From Opitutaceae bacterium (GTDB lineage Bacteria > Verrucomicrobiota > Verrucomicrobiia > Opitutales > Opitutaceae), in contig JAEUGW010000014.1 in the NCBI GenBank assembly GCA_016795565.1, forward strand, positions 62,001-126,000: a DNA stretch of 64,000 nt, read 5' to 3'. Both the position numbers and the translations under genes were made by a program. Positions 34,755 through 42,295 of the stretch are shown here, piece by piece. The notes under the pieces are model-generated. The model was not told the origin of the DNA. It saw only the letters and a list, made by a program, of their open reading frames with translations, and made no database searches. Position 1 is the first letter of the stretch; each line of letters starts with the position of its first letter.

Positions 34755-34787
34755 TTATTAGTCATTTCTATCAGTTTTGACTAATAA
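34755..34787. promoter_or_regulatory. 33-bp inverted repeat in the receptor/XRE divergent promoter
   Basis: Ten-base perfect arms, TTATTAGTCA and TGACTAATAA, separated by 13 bases. It lies 77 bp before the TonB receptor ATG and 80 bp before the XRE gene, in an AT-rich stretch. A site for the XRE-cupin protein is the simplest guess. Confidence 0.55.
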
Positions 34788-34866
34788 GGGACAATCCAGC
34801 GGCGTCGTTCATTCCCGCTTCGCCCGGCAGGACACGTTTCTTTGAACGCCGTTTTATACCCATATT

Positions 34867-35445
34867 TTGCTTGCAAAGAAAATCTCCGGAACAAGCCTCG
34901 GCGGCGCTTTGGCCACCCCGCCCGACAAATTCGACTTCAGCGTGCTGCGTCGCCTGCGCGAGCAGCATGAGATGACCCTCGCCGACCTGTCGGTAGCCTC
35001 CGGGGTCTCCGTGCCGGTCATCTCCAAGCTGGAGCGCAACCAGCAGTCGGCCGAGTTGGACACTCTTTACCGCCTCGGCCGCGCCTTTGGCATGAGTGCC
35101 ACCGATCTGCTCGCCTTGGCCGAGTCACCCCTCGCCCATCGCGGGGCCGAGGCCTCGCATCGCTCCGGCGGCTTCAAGTTCCGCCAGATTCGCTTCGCCA
35201 ACGTCGTGGCCCTCCTCGGCACTGCGGCGGCCAGCGCCAAGGTCTCCCGCCCGGAGATCCACCACGACGACACCGAGGTCTGCTGGGTGCTGGAGGGCAA
35301 GCTGCGGCTCACCCTCCCCCATGAGGAATGCGTGCTGGAGGCCGGCCAGTGCATGCAGTTCGACGCCATCCAGCAGCACACCTACGAATCGCTCGCCGAC
35401 TCGCGCTTCCTCATCCTCCACCTTCGAAAAGACAAACGTTACTGA
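34867..35445 (+). CDS. XRE-family regulator with cupin sensor domain
   Basis: A 192-residue regulator. The HTH is LREQHEMTLADLSVASGVSVPVISKLERNQQ (about residues 30-60). A C-terminal cupin follows (RPEIHHDDTEVCWVLEGKLRLTL, VLEAGQCMQFDAIQQHTYES), with metal-binding His and Glu residues. Such proteins sense small carboxylates or sugars. The start is uncertain: the frame opens at TTG 34867 and no ATG occurs before the HTH, so a TTG or similar start must be used. It diverges from the second TonB receptor, with a 33-bp inverted repeat between them. Confidence 0.82.
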   Translation: MLAKKISGTSLGGALATPPDKFDFSVLRRLREQHEMTLADLSVASGVSVPVISKLERNQQSAELDTLYRLGRAFGMSATDLLALAESPLAHRGAEASHRSGGFKFRQIRFANVVALLGTAAASAKVSRPEIHHDDTEVCWVLEGKLRLTLPHEECVLEAGQCMQFDAIQQHTYESLADSRFLILHLRKDKRY

Positions 35446-35453
35446 TCAGAAGA

Positions 35454-35529
35454 AACCACAGAACACACGGAACACACAGAAACCTGACCAACCCTCCCAC
35501 CTTCCGTGTATTCTGTGTATTCCGTGGTT
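35454..35529. repeat. Palindromic intergenic repeat (AACCACAGAA type)
   Basis: Left arm AACCACAGAACACACGGAA, right arm TTCTGTGTATTCCGTGGTT. Fills most of the gap between the XRE-cupin and GH88-like genes. Confidence 0.75.
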
Positions 35530-35559
35530 AATCCCTGAATTTATTCCTCTCTCCGCCGC

Positions 35560-36939
35560 ATGAAAATTGACGAATCCCTCCAAGCCTCCGCCCTCGCCCC
35601 CGCCCTCCAGCGTTTCTGGGCCCTTTCTGGCCAGAAGATCGACTCCATCTTCAAGGACTACGATCCTGCCAAGGGCTCGCCCGTCTTCACCGTCGCCGGC
35701 AAATACACCGCACGCGGCTGGACCGAGTGGACCGAGGGCTTCAGCTACGGCTCCGGCTTCCTGCAGTTCGACGCCACCGGCGAGAAGCGCTTCGCCGAGG
35801 CCGCCGCGAAGCTGACCGTGGACCGCATGGCCTCGCACGTCTCGCACGTCGGCGTGCACGACCACGGCTTCAACAACCTCTCCACCTACGGCAACTGGCT
35901 GCGCCTCCAGCGCGAGGGCAAGCTGCCCGCCAACCAGGTCGAGTTCTGCGAACTGGCCCTCAAGGCCTCAGGCGCCGTCCAGGCCGCCCGCTGGTCCACC
36001 ACGTTCGGCGGCGGCGGCTACATCTACTCCTTCAACGGCCCGCACTCCCTCTTCGTCGATACCATCCGCTCCGTCCGCATTTTGATGGTCGCCCACAAGC
36101 TCGGCCACCGCCTCATGGGCGAAAACGACGCCGCGCACTCCCTCCTCGACCGCGGCCTGCAGCACATCGACGCCACGGCGAAGTTCTCCGTCTATTACGG
36201 CGAGGGCCGCGACGGCTACGACATCCCCGCCGAGCGCGGCCGCACGACCCACGAGGCCGTGTTCAACCGCAACGATGGCCGCTTCCGCTGCCCGAACTCG
36301 CAGCAGGGCTTCTCGGGCTTCACCACCTGGACCCGCGGTCTCTCGTGGGCCATGGTCGGCTTTGCGGAGGAGCTCGAGTTCCTCAAAACCGTGTCCGACG
36401 CCGAACTCGCGCCGCTCGGCGGCCGCGCCAAGTGGGAGGCCATCCTCCTCAAGGGTGCCAAGGCCACCTGCGACTGGTATATCGCCAATACCGCGCTCGA
36501 CGGCATCCCGTATTGGGACGGCGGCGCGCCGAACCTGCACAAGCTCGGCGACTGGCGCGCGCGCAACGCCGAGATCTTCAACGACCACGAGCCGGTGGAC
36601 AGCTCCGCCGCCGCCATCGGCGTGCAGGGCCTGCTCCGCCTCGGCCGCTATCTCGGCGAGACGACGCCCGAGGGAAAAAAATACTGGCAGGCCGGCCTCA
36701 CCACCATGCGCACGCTGCTCAGCGACGCCTACCTCGGCATCGACCCCGCGCACCAAGGCCTGCTCCTCCACACCGTTTACCACCGCCCGAACGGCTGGGA
36801 CTACATCCCGCCGGGCAAGAAGGTGCCGTGCGGCGAGGCCTGCATGTGGGGCGACTACCACATCCGCGAGGCCGCCCTCACCCTCCAGCGCATCATCAAG
36901 GGCGAGAAAGATTATACCTTCTTTGGGTGTCTGAAGTGA
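35560..36939 (+). CDS. GH88-like unsaturated glucuronyl hydrolase
   Basis: A 459-residue protein like bacterial unsaturated glucuronyl hydrolases: an alpha6/alpha6 barrel. Diagnostic stretches are GWTEWTEGFSYGSGFLQFDATGE, VGVHDHGFNNLSTYGNWL (a catalytic Asp candidate), QQGFSGFTTWTRGLSWAMVGFAEEL and NDHEPVDSSAAAIGVQGLLRLG (second Asp). There is no signal peptide. Members hydrate the double bond of lyase-made unsaturated uronyl residues, releasing a keto-uronate. This directly connects the lyases at 28460 and 30588 with the dehydrogenases downstream. Confidence 0.88.
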   Translation: MKIDESLQASALAPALQRFWALSGQKIDSIFKDYDPAKGSPVFTVAGKYTARGWTEWTEGFSYGSGFLQFDATGEKRFAEAAAKLTVDRMASHVSHVGVHDHGFNNLSTYGNWLRLQREGKLPANQVEFCELALKASGAVQAARWSTTFGGGGYIYSFNGPHSLFVDTIRSVRILMVAHKLGHRLMGENDAAHSLLDRGLQHIDATAKFSVYYGEGRDGYDIPAERGRTTHEAVFNRNDGRFRCPNSQQGFSGFTTWTRGLSWAMVGFAEELEFLKTVSDAELAPLGGRAKWEAILLKGAKATCDWYIANTALDGIPYWDGGAPNLHKLGDWRARNAEIFNDHEPVDSSAAAIGVQGLLRLGRYLGETTPEGKKYWQAGLTTMRTLLSDAYLGIDPAHQGLLLHTVYHRPNGWDYIPPGKKVPCGEACMWGDYHIREAALTLQRIIKGEKDYTFFGCLK

Positions 36940-36951
36940 TGCCCCATTATT

Positions 36952-37018
36952 CGTTCTCGTTCTCTTACTCGTAATCTTGCTCTCAAGATTACGAGAAAGA
37001 GTAAGAGAACGAGAACGA
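36952..37018. repeat. Long interrupted palindrome between GH88-like and isomerase genes
   Basis: Arms CGTTCTCGTTCTCTTACTC and its complement, plus inner GTAATCTTG/CAAGATTAC around CTCT. The right arm has a 6-base interruption. It could fold into a strong hairpin in the transcript. Confidence 0.82.
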
Positions 37019-37028
37019 TCAATAGACC

Positions 37029-37865
37029 ATGAATCCCTCTCTTCCCCTCCCCGATCTCAGCCGGCTCTGCATCCACACCATCACCACCAAGCCGTGGGCG
37101 ATCGAGACGTCGGCCGAGAAATTCGCCCAGGCCGGCGTCAAGGGCATCACCGTCTGGCGCGACACGCTCGCCGGCCGCGACATCCAGAAAACCGGCCAGC
37201 TCATCCGCGACAACGGCCTGTCCATCGTCTCGCTCTGCCGCGGCGGGTTCTTCCCGGCCGCGACCGCCGCCGACCGCACGAAGGCGCTCGATGACAACCG
37301 CAAGGCCATCGAGGAAGCTCACGCCCTCGGCGCGCCGCTCATCGTCCTCGTTTGCGGTGCCGTCCCGGGCCAGTCGCTCGTCGAGTCGCGCAAACAGATC
37401 GTGGACGGCATCGCCGCCCTCCTGCCGGAGTGCAAGGCAGCCAACGTGAAACTCGCCATCGAGCCGCTCCACCCGATGTATGCCGACTCCCGCTCGGCCG
37501 TGAACACGCTCGGCCAGGCCAACGACATGGTCGAGCAGCTCAAGTCGCCCTTCGTCGGCGTCGCGGCCGACGTCTATCACCTCTGGTGGGACCCGGCGCT
37601 CGAGGCCGAGATCGCCCGCTGCGGCAAGTTGAAGGCCCTCTTCGCCTACCATGTGTGCGACTGGCGCACGCCGACCACCGACCTCCTGCTCGACCGCGGC
37701 CTCATGGGCGAAGGCTGCATCCCGCTCCACCAGATCCGCGCCTGGGTCGAGGCCACCGGCTTCAAGGGCTTCAACGAGGTCGAGGTGTTCTCGAACCGCC
37801 TCTGGGCGATGGACCAGGACGAATACCTCAAGAAAATCGTCCAAGCCTACAAAGACCACGTTTGA
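37029..37865 (+). CDS. Sugar phosphate isomerase/epimerase family protein
   Basis: A 278-residue xylose-isomerase-like TIM barrel. Metal ligands are probably in KLAIEPLHPMY (E), VGVAADVYHLWWDP (D, H), YHVCDWR (H) and FNEVEVFS (E). The second gene of this type in the window, it lies 89 bp after the GH88-like gene in the same orientation. It may interconvert keto-uronates or inosose-like intermediates; the exact reaction is unknown. Confidence 0.88.
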   Translation: MNPSLPLPDLSRLCIHTITTKPWAIETSAEKFAQAGVKGITVWRDTLAGRDIQKTGQLIRDNGLSIVSLCRGGFFPAATAADRTKALDDNRKAIEEAHALGAPLIVLVCGAVPGQSLVESRKQIVDGIAALLPECKAANVKLAIEPLHPMYADSRSAVNTLGQANDMVEQLKSPFVGVAADVYHLWWDPALEAEIARCGKLKALFAYHVCDWRTPTTDLLLDRGLMGEGCIPLHQIRAWVEATGFKGFNEVEVFSNRLWAMDQDEYLKKIVQAYKDHV

Positions 37866-37877
37866 ACCGACCCAATC

Positions 37878-37948
37878 TTTTAACGCGGAGATCGCAGAGA
37901 CCGCGGAGAAACAAACCAATTTCAGAACTCCGCGCCCTCCACGTTTAA
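37878..37948. repeat. Palindromic intergenic repeat (TTAACGCGGAG type)
   Basis: Left part TTTAACGCGGAGATCGCAGAG, inverted right part around CTCCGCGCCCTCCACGTTTAA. It fills the gap between the isomerase and the Gfo/Idh/MocA gene. Confidence 0.65.
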
Positions 37949-37974
37949 GTTCAGCAACCTTCCACCACAACCAC

Positions 37975-39123
37975 ATGAAAGTTCACAAAATCGGCATCAT
38001 CATGAACGGCGTCACGGGACGCATGGGCACCAACCAGCACCTCATCCGCTCCATCAAGGCCATCATTGACCAGGGCGGCGTGAAGCTCTCCGACTCCGAG
38101 GTCATCATGCCCGACCCGGTCCTCGTCGGCCGCAGCGAGGAAAAGCTCAAGGCCCTCGCCGCCCGCACCGGCGTCTCGCGCGTCTCGACCAACCTCGACG
38201 CCGAGTTGGCGAACCCCGCCAACCAGATCTACTTCGACGCCACCCTCACCGGCCAGCGCCCGATCGGTGTCCGCAAGGCCATCGCCGCGAAGAAACACAT
38301 CTACTGCGAGAAGCCCACCGCCACCACCTCCGCCGAGGCGCTCGCCCTCGCCAAGGAAGTCACCGCCGCCGGCCTCAAGAACGGCGTCGTGCAGGACAAG
38401 CTCTGGCTCCCCGGCCTCGTGAAGCTGAAATACCTCATCGATACCGGCTTCTTCGGCAAAATCCTCTCCGTGCGCGGCGAGTTCGGCTACTGGGTCTTCA
38501 CCGGCGAGCACGAGAAGCTCCAGCGCCCCTCGTGGAACTACCGCAAGGAGGACGACGGCGGCATCATCGTGGACATGCTCTGCCACTGGCAGTATGTCAT
38601 CCAGAACCTATTCGGCGAGGTGAAGTCCCTCACCTGCCTCGGCGCCACGCACATCCCCACCCGCTGGGACGAGGCCGGCAAGCCCTACAAGTGCACCGCC
38701 GACGACTCCGCCTACGCGACCTTCGAGCTCGTGAATGGCGTCATCTGCCACTTCAACTCCTCGTGGGACGTCCGCGTGGACCGCGACGATCTCCTCACCC
38801 TCCAGGTGGACGGCACGATGGGCTCCGCCGTCGCCGGCCTGCGCGATTGCAAGGCCCAGTCCCTCGCCGCCACGCCGCGCTGCGTCTGGAATCCCGACGT
38901 GGACAGCCCGATCAAATACAAAGACGGCTGGGTGCGCGTGCCCGACCAGGGCGTTTACGACAACGCCTTCAAGATCGAGTGGGAACTCTTCCTCAAGCAC
39001 GTCGTCACGGGTTCCCCGTTCCAGTGGGACCTGTTCCAAGGTGCCAAGGGCGTGCAGCTCGCCGAACTCGGCCTGAAGTCCTGGGCCGAACGCAAGTGGG
39101 TTGACGTGCCGGTCCTGAAGTAA
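37975..39123 (+). CDS. Gfo/Idh/MocA family oxidoreductase
   Basis: A 382-residue NAD(P)-dependent oxidoreductase, started at the ATG at 37975 (KVHKIGIIMNGVTGRMG). The frame also runs through the previous gene in shadow. KKHIYCEKPTATTSAEAL contains the EKP signature. DDGGIIVDMLCHWQYVIQNLFG resembles the conserved GG.xxDxxxH region. It differs from most members in an extended N-terminal insertion (VKLSDSEVIMPDPVLVG). It probably oxidises a sugar or inositol-like intermediate of the pathway. It is separated from the genes on both sides by palindromic repeats. Confidence 0.88.
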   Translation: MKVHKIGIIMNGVTGRMGTNQHLIRSIKAIIDQGGVKLSDSEVIMPDPVLVGRSEEKLKALAARTGVSRVSTNLDAELANPANQIYFDATLTGQRPIGVRKAIAAKKHIYCEKPTATTSAEALALAKEVTAAGLKNGVVQDKLWLPGLVKLKYLIDTGFFGKILSVRGEFGYWVFTGEHEKLQRPSWNYRKEDDGGIIVDMLCHWQYVIQNLFGEVKSLTCLGATHIPTRWDEAGKPYKCTADDSAYATFELVNGVICHFNSSWDVRVDRDDLLTLQVDGTMGSAVAGLRDCKAQSLAATPRCVWNPDVDSPIKYKDGWVRVPDQGVYDNAFKIEWELFLKHVVTGSPFQWDLFQGAKGVQLAELGLKSWAERKWVDVPVLK

Positions 39124-39132
39124 ACCAAACCA

Positions 39133-39215
39133 GAAATTCTCCGCGGATTTCGCAGATACCACGGATAAATCCTTTCTGAATCTATCCGCGTTTATCCGCG
39201 TCATTCGCGGGAACT
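39133..39215. repeat. Palindromic intergenic repeat (CCGCGGATT type)
   Basis: Left part AATTCTCCGCGGATTTCGCAG, right part CTATCCGCGTTTATCCGCG and TCGCGGGAA. It fills the gap between the Gfo/Idh/MocA and SDR genes. Confidence 0.65.
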
Positions 39216-39225
39216 CTTACCCTTC

Positions 39226-40002
39226 ATGAATAAAGTAGCCTTAGTAACGGGTGGCAGCCGCGGCATCGGTTTCGGCATCGCCGAAAAGCTCGCCGCCGAG
39301 AAATGGGACCTCGTCATCAACGGCGTCCGCGAGGAAGCCGCCGTCGCCGAACCCCTCGCCAAGCTCCGCAGCATGGGCGTGAAGGTCGGCTACGCCCGCG
39401 GCGACGTCGGCTCCGCCGAAGGCCGCAACGCCATCCTCGCCGCCACCCGCGCCTTCACCGGCGGCAAGGCCATCAACCTCCTCGTCAACAATGCCGGCGT
39501 CGCCCCCAAGGTCCGCGCCGATCTGCTGGAGACGAGCGAGGAAAGCTACGACTACGTGGTGAACACCAATCTCCGCGGCGTGTTCTTCCTCACCCAGGCC
39601 TTCGCCCGCGACATGGTCGCCGCCAAGAAGACCGATCCGGCCTTCGCCGCTTATATCATCAGCATCACGTCCATCTCGGCCACGGTCGTCTCGATCAACC
39701 GCGGCGAATACTGCATCGCCAAGGCCGGCCTGAGCATGATGAGCCAGCTCTTCGCCGCCCGCCTCGGCGCCGACGGCATCCCCGTTTACGAAGTCCGCCC
39801 GGGCGTCATCAAGACCGACATGACCGCGGGGGTAACGGCCAAGTATGACGACCTGATTAGCAAGGGACTTTGCGTGCAACCCAGGTGGGGCTATCCTGAA
39901 GATGTGGGTAAAGCGGTGGCTGCACTCGCAAGAGGCGATTTTCCATTCTCGACGGGACAAGTAGTAATGGTGGATGGAGGCTTAGTCGTCCCTCGCCTCT
40001 GA
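39226..40002 (+). CDS. Short-chain dehydrogenase/reductase (SDR), mosaic 3' end
   Basis: A 258-residue classical SDR. The coenzyme motif is VTGGSRGIGFG, NNAG follows near residue 90, and the catalytic Ser-Tyr-Lys are in SITSISATV and GEYCIAKAG. Members reduce keto groups; here a keto-uronate or a related compound is likely. Base composition is uneven. The first ~30 nt and the last ~170 nt (from about 39830) use AT-ending codons (GTA, TTA, GGA), while the middle uses the GC-rich codons of the neighbours. The last 72 nt are repeated, differing mostly at synonymous sites, at 40051-40122. Confidence 0.88.
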   Translation: MNKVALVTGGSRGIGFGIAEKLAAEKWDLVINGVREEAAVAEPLAKLRSMGVKVGYARGDVGSAEGRNAILAATRAFTGGKAINLLVNNAGVAPKVRADLLETSEESYDYVVNTNLRGVFFLTQAFARDMVAAKKTDPAFAAYIISITSISATVVSINRGEYCIAKAGLSMMSQLFAARLGADGIPVYEVRPGVIKTDMTAGVTAKYDDLISKGLCVQPRWGYPEDVGKAVAALARGDFPFSTGQVVMVDGGLVVPRL

Positions 40003-40050
40003 GCCGCTGCCTCCCGTCGTCAGCCGTAGGCCTGGCGAAGGCTGATCGCG

Positions 40051-40122
40051 CGCGGCGACTTCCCATTCTCCACCGGGCAAGTCGTCATGGGGGATGGCGG
40101 CCTCGTCGTCCAGCGGCTTTAA
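40051..40122 (+). pseudogene. Orphan second 3' tail of the SDR gene
   Basis: Twenty-four codons including stop that encode the same C-terminal end as 39931-40002: 21 of 23 residues match, with V to G and P to Q changes. Most base differences are synonymous. Codon use (GAC, TTC, ACC, GTC) equals that of the SDR gene body, so this is likely the displaced native tail. The 48-bp spacer contains GCCGTAGGCCTGGCGAAGGC. Confidence 0.75.
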
Positions 40123-40126
40123 CTCA

Positions 40127-40738
40127 TCAGGCTCCGCCCGTCGGTCTTTCGACCGCAATCTCTTTAATTCTCAAATCAGGGTGCGCGATTCCAAGGGGAT
40201 CAAAAACCAATATGCGCATTGCACGATCTATCCCGAACGACGCTAAAATCAGGGGATTAAAATAAAGCTCTAACTTATTTAAGGTGAAGTGAGCCACTTC
40301 TTTGTTCGAATAGGTAAGACAAGAAGCGATTGCATTCTGGAATTTCGCGTCCGTAACCCCTTCGGGTTCCATAATTGAAAGAAACTGCACAACCATAGGG
40401 TAAGGCAATCCAACATCTGAGATATCGAAATCGTCTGTCCTAGACTTTGGTCGGCTCACGAGAGCGCCATTTTTATCGACATAGATACCGAAGAAGCTCG
40501 CGAACTTCCTAATGTCTACCAACGCAGAGATGATCACTGGCGTCGTGAACACACCGCAATTTGATGCCTTAAGCTCCGGACATGGGCCTCCACCGCTAAA
40601 GGTTATTGTTAATGCCGGTGGCGGAACATTCCGCTCAAGGTGATCCATCAAAATAAGGCACACCTTCCGACAGACATCTAGGTTCGTAAGTGCCAGCGCA
40701 ACAGGGCCATTAATGAAATCTAGCGCTCGGGCATCCAT
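40127..40738 (-). CDS. Hypothetical protein, lower-GC insert
   Basis: A 203-residue protein of unknown function, started at the ATG at 40738; an upstream start at 40807 would overlap the next gene. It contains no motif I recognise. The composition is mixed, with SGGGPCPELKASNCG and FFGIYVDKNGALVSRPKSRTDDFDISDVGLPY. Codon use and GC are clearly lower than in the flanking genes. With the lipoprotein gene directly upstream it forms a two-gene minus-strand unit next to the duplicated SDR tails, which suggests arrival by transfer. Confidence 0.7.
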   Translation of the reverse strand: MDARALDFINGPVALALTNLDVCRKVCLILMDHLERNVPPPALTITFSGGGPCPELKASNCGVFTTPVIISALVDIRKFASFFGIYVDKNGALVSRPKSRTDDFDISDVGLPYPMVVQFLSIMEPEGVTDAKFQNAIASCLTYSNKEVAHFTLNKLELYFNPLILASFGIDRAMRILVFDPLGIAHPDLRIKEIAVERPTGGA

Positions 40739-40755
40739 AAACAAACAGGTGACGC

Positions 40756-41109
40756 TTATTTTTTCAAAGCGTATATCGCGGTGGCAGTCATTTTCTGTCC
40801 CTCCCAAACGGAATCATCCATACTCTTGATGACGATTCCATTCGCCCCCATCGCGCCGGCTTTCTCACGCATCTTCTCGATGCATTGGACCTTAGCCTTA
40901 TCCCACGACAACGATGCGGTCGAATTTGCTGAAACAAGCCCGATCGTCTCTGCGCCTGCCGGAGTCTCCGTATAAACAGTAACATTGTAAGGCGGCACGG
41001 GTGCGCGCGCTGTTCCTGTCACAATTTGAGACCCGCTAACGCATCCACTGAAAATCAAAACAGCGAGCGAGAACACCCGCAGAATGTATTTGGTGAGGTA
41101 AGGTTTCAT
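40756..41109 (-). CDS. Small predicted lipoprotein
   Basis: A 117-residue protein with a lipoprotein signal peptide: RVFSLAVLIFSGC puts the lipidated Cys at residue 23. The mature part is VTVYTETPAGAETIGLVSANS followed by EKAGAMGANGIVIKS and ends TATAIYALKK, which recalls small lipoproteins with a YbjQ-like fold; function is unknown. It ends 17 bp before the hypothetical gene start at 40738. GC is lower than in the surroundings. A short palindrome (GACACT...AGTGTC, 41167-41186) lies upstream. Confidence 0.72.
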   Translation of the reverse strand: MKPYLTKYILRVFSLAVLIFSGCVSGSQIVTGTARAPVPPYNVTVYTETPAGAETIGLVSANSTASLSWDKAKVQCIEKMREKAGAMGANGIVIKSMDDSVWEGQKMTATAIYALKK

Positions 41110-41414
41110 AGAGCGCTACGCATATAGCGCCATAAACGACTAGATGGGCAACCAGAAATCCCTCCTGACACTATGCTATCAGTGTCTCGTGGTTGAGTTG
41201 GGGCATGAAGCAATTCGCGATCCTTTTTCGTCCTTCGCTGGGCCTTCGGGCGACAGGACGGCCGGGCGGGTTTAACTTCTCCGATGACGCGCGATTCCAA
41301 GCACCATTTCCCTCTGGGCGCGTAGGCATAATGCCTGCGGCCGCTGCCCTCGGCGGCCTGGTGGTTCCCCGCCTGTAGTCGGGATGGCCGGCTTCACGGG
41401 CCGCCATGCGGGCA
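41110..41414. other. Intergenic region with possible SDR-like relic
   Basis: No expressed gene is supported in these 305 bp. A palindrome GACACT/AGTGTC is at 41167-41186. A 61-codon plus-strand frame (41193-41378) ends GGLVVPRL-stop, the same eight residues as the SDR gene's end; upstream similarity is weak. It may be a decayed third tail or chance. Confidence 0.5.
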
Positions 41415-42293
41415 TCAGGCAGGGCGGACAAGCACGAGGTCCGCCCACTCGCCGAGCACGCGCGACTCCATGTGCCAGCCCTGGGCCAGCGCGGCAAATT
41501 TCGTCCGCACGGCCTCCAGTTCCTGGCTGAGAATGCCGCTGAGCACCAATTGCCCGCCCGGTGCCACGGCCGCGCACAACCCGTCCGCAAACCGCATCAG
41601 CACATCGGCCTGGATGTTGGCCAGCACGAGCTCCGCCGTCCGGCCGTCCGCAAATCCCGTCACCAGGTCGGCGACGTGAAATTTGACGCGCCCGGCCAGC
41701 CCGTTCAGCGCGGCGTTCTCCTCGCTCACGCGGACCGCCTCCGGATCGTTGTCAAAGCCCGCAATCCGGGTGAAGCCCAGCTTCGCCGCGGACAGCGCCA
41801 GAATGCCCGACCCGCACCCGGCGTCGATGACGCGGCCGGAGTTCCCCTGCGTGGCGGCAAAGCGCGCCAGGCGCTCGCAGCACAGCCGGGTCGTCTCGTG
41901 GTTGCCCGTGCCAAAGGCCATGCCCGGATCCAGCCAGAGCACCTCCTCGCCCGGGGGCAGCACGAAGTCCTCCCGCTGCCAGACGGGCACCCAGTGCAAG
42001 CGGCCGAATTTCCACGCCTTGAAATGCGCCTTGTAGCTGTCCTTCCAATCCCCGTCGGGCAACTCGCGCACCGTCGGCGCCGCCGCGGCCCAAGCCGCGT
42101 CAGTGGCTCCGGCCAATTCCCGCCAGGCCGCCGTCGCCTCCTCCGGCGACCCGAAGTAACCCACCAGCCACGACCGCCCCGAGGGCTTGTCCTCCAGCAC
42201 CATCAGGCGCTGCTCCTCGCGTTCCGCGAGCAGTTCTTCCAACGCGTGGGCTGCCGCCGGCGGAATCTCCGTTTTCAGTTCAAAGGTGGCCAT
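41415..42293 (-). CDS. prmA: Ribosomal protein L11 methyltransferase
   Basis: A 292-residue SAM-dependent methyltransferase that trimethylates ribosomal protein L11. The ATG at 42293 begins MATFELKTEI; the longer frame is shadow. DPGMAFGTGNHETTRLC is the PrmA-specific loop, VIDAGCGSGILALSA the SAM motif I, and LVLANIQADVL the NI/LA catalytic motif. The N-terminal L11-binding domain is present. It follows purN by 2 bp at the end of the grpE-dnaJ-purN-prmA run. PrmA beside DnaJ is a known arrangement in other bacteria. Confidence 0.93.
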   Translation of the reverse strand: MATFELKTEIPPAAAHALEELLAEREEQRLMVLEDKPSGRSWLVGYFGSPEEATAAWRELAGATDAAWAAAAPTVRELPDGDWKDSYKAHFKAWKFGRLHWVPVWQREDFVLPPGEEVLWLDPGMAFGTGNHETTRLCCERLARFAATQGNSGRVIDAGCGSGILALSAAKLGFTRIAGFDNDPEAVRVSEENAALNGLAGRVKFHVADLVTGFADGRTAELVLANIQADVLMRFADGLCAAVAPGGQLVLSGILSQELEAVRTKFAALAQGWHMESRVLGEWADLVLVRPA

Positions 42294-42295
42294 GA

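Noticed and set aside
32357..34780. 807-codon plus-strand frame opposite the TonB receptor
   Set aside because: The receptor has signal peptide, plug, barrel end and terminator; the opposite frame shows only shadow composition.
40127..40807. Longer start (40807) for the hypothetical gene
   Set aside because: It would run 52 bp into the lipoprotein gene; the ATG at 40738 gives a clean gap.
41193..41378. 61-codon frame as an expressed small protein
   Set aside because: No start signal or family; kept only as a possible SDR-tail relic.
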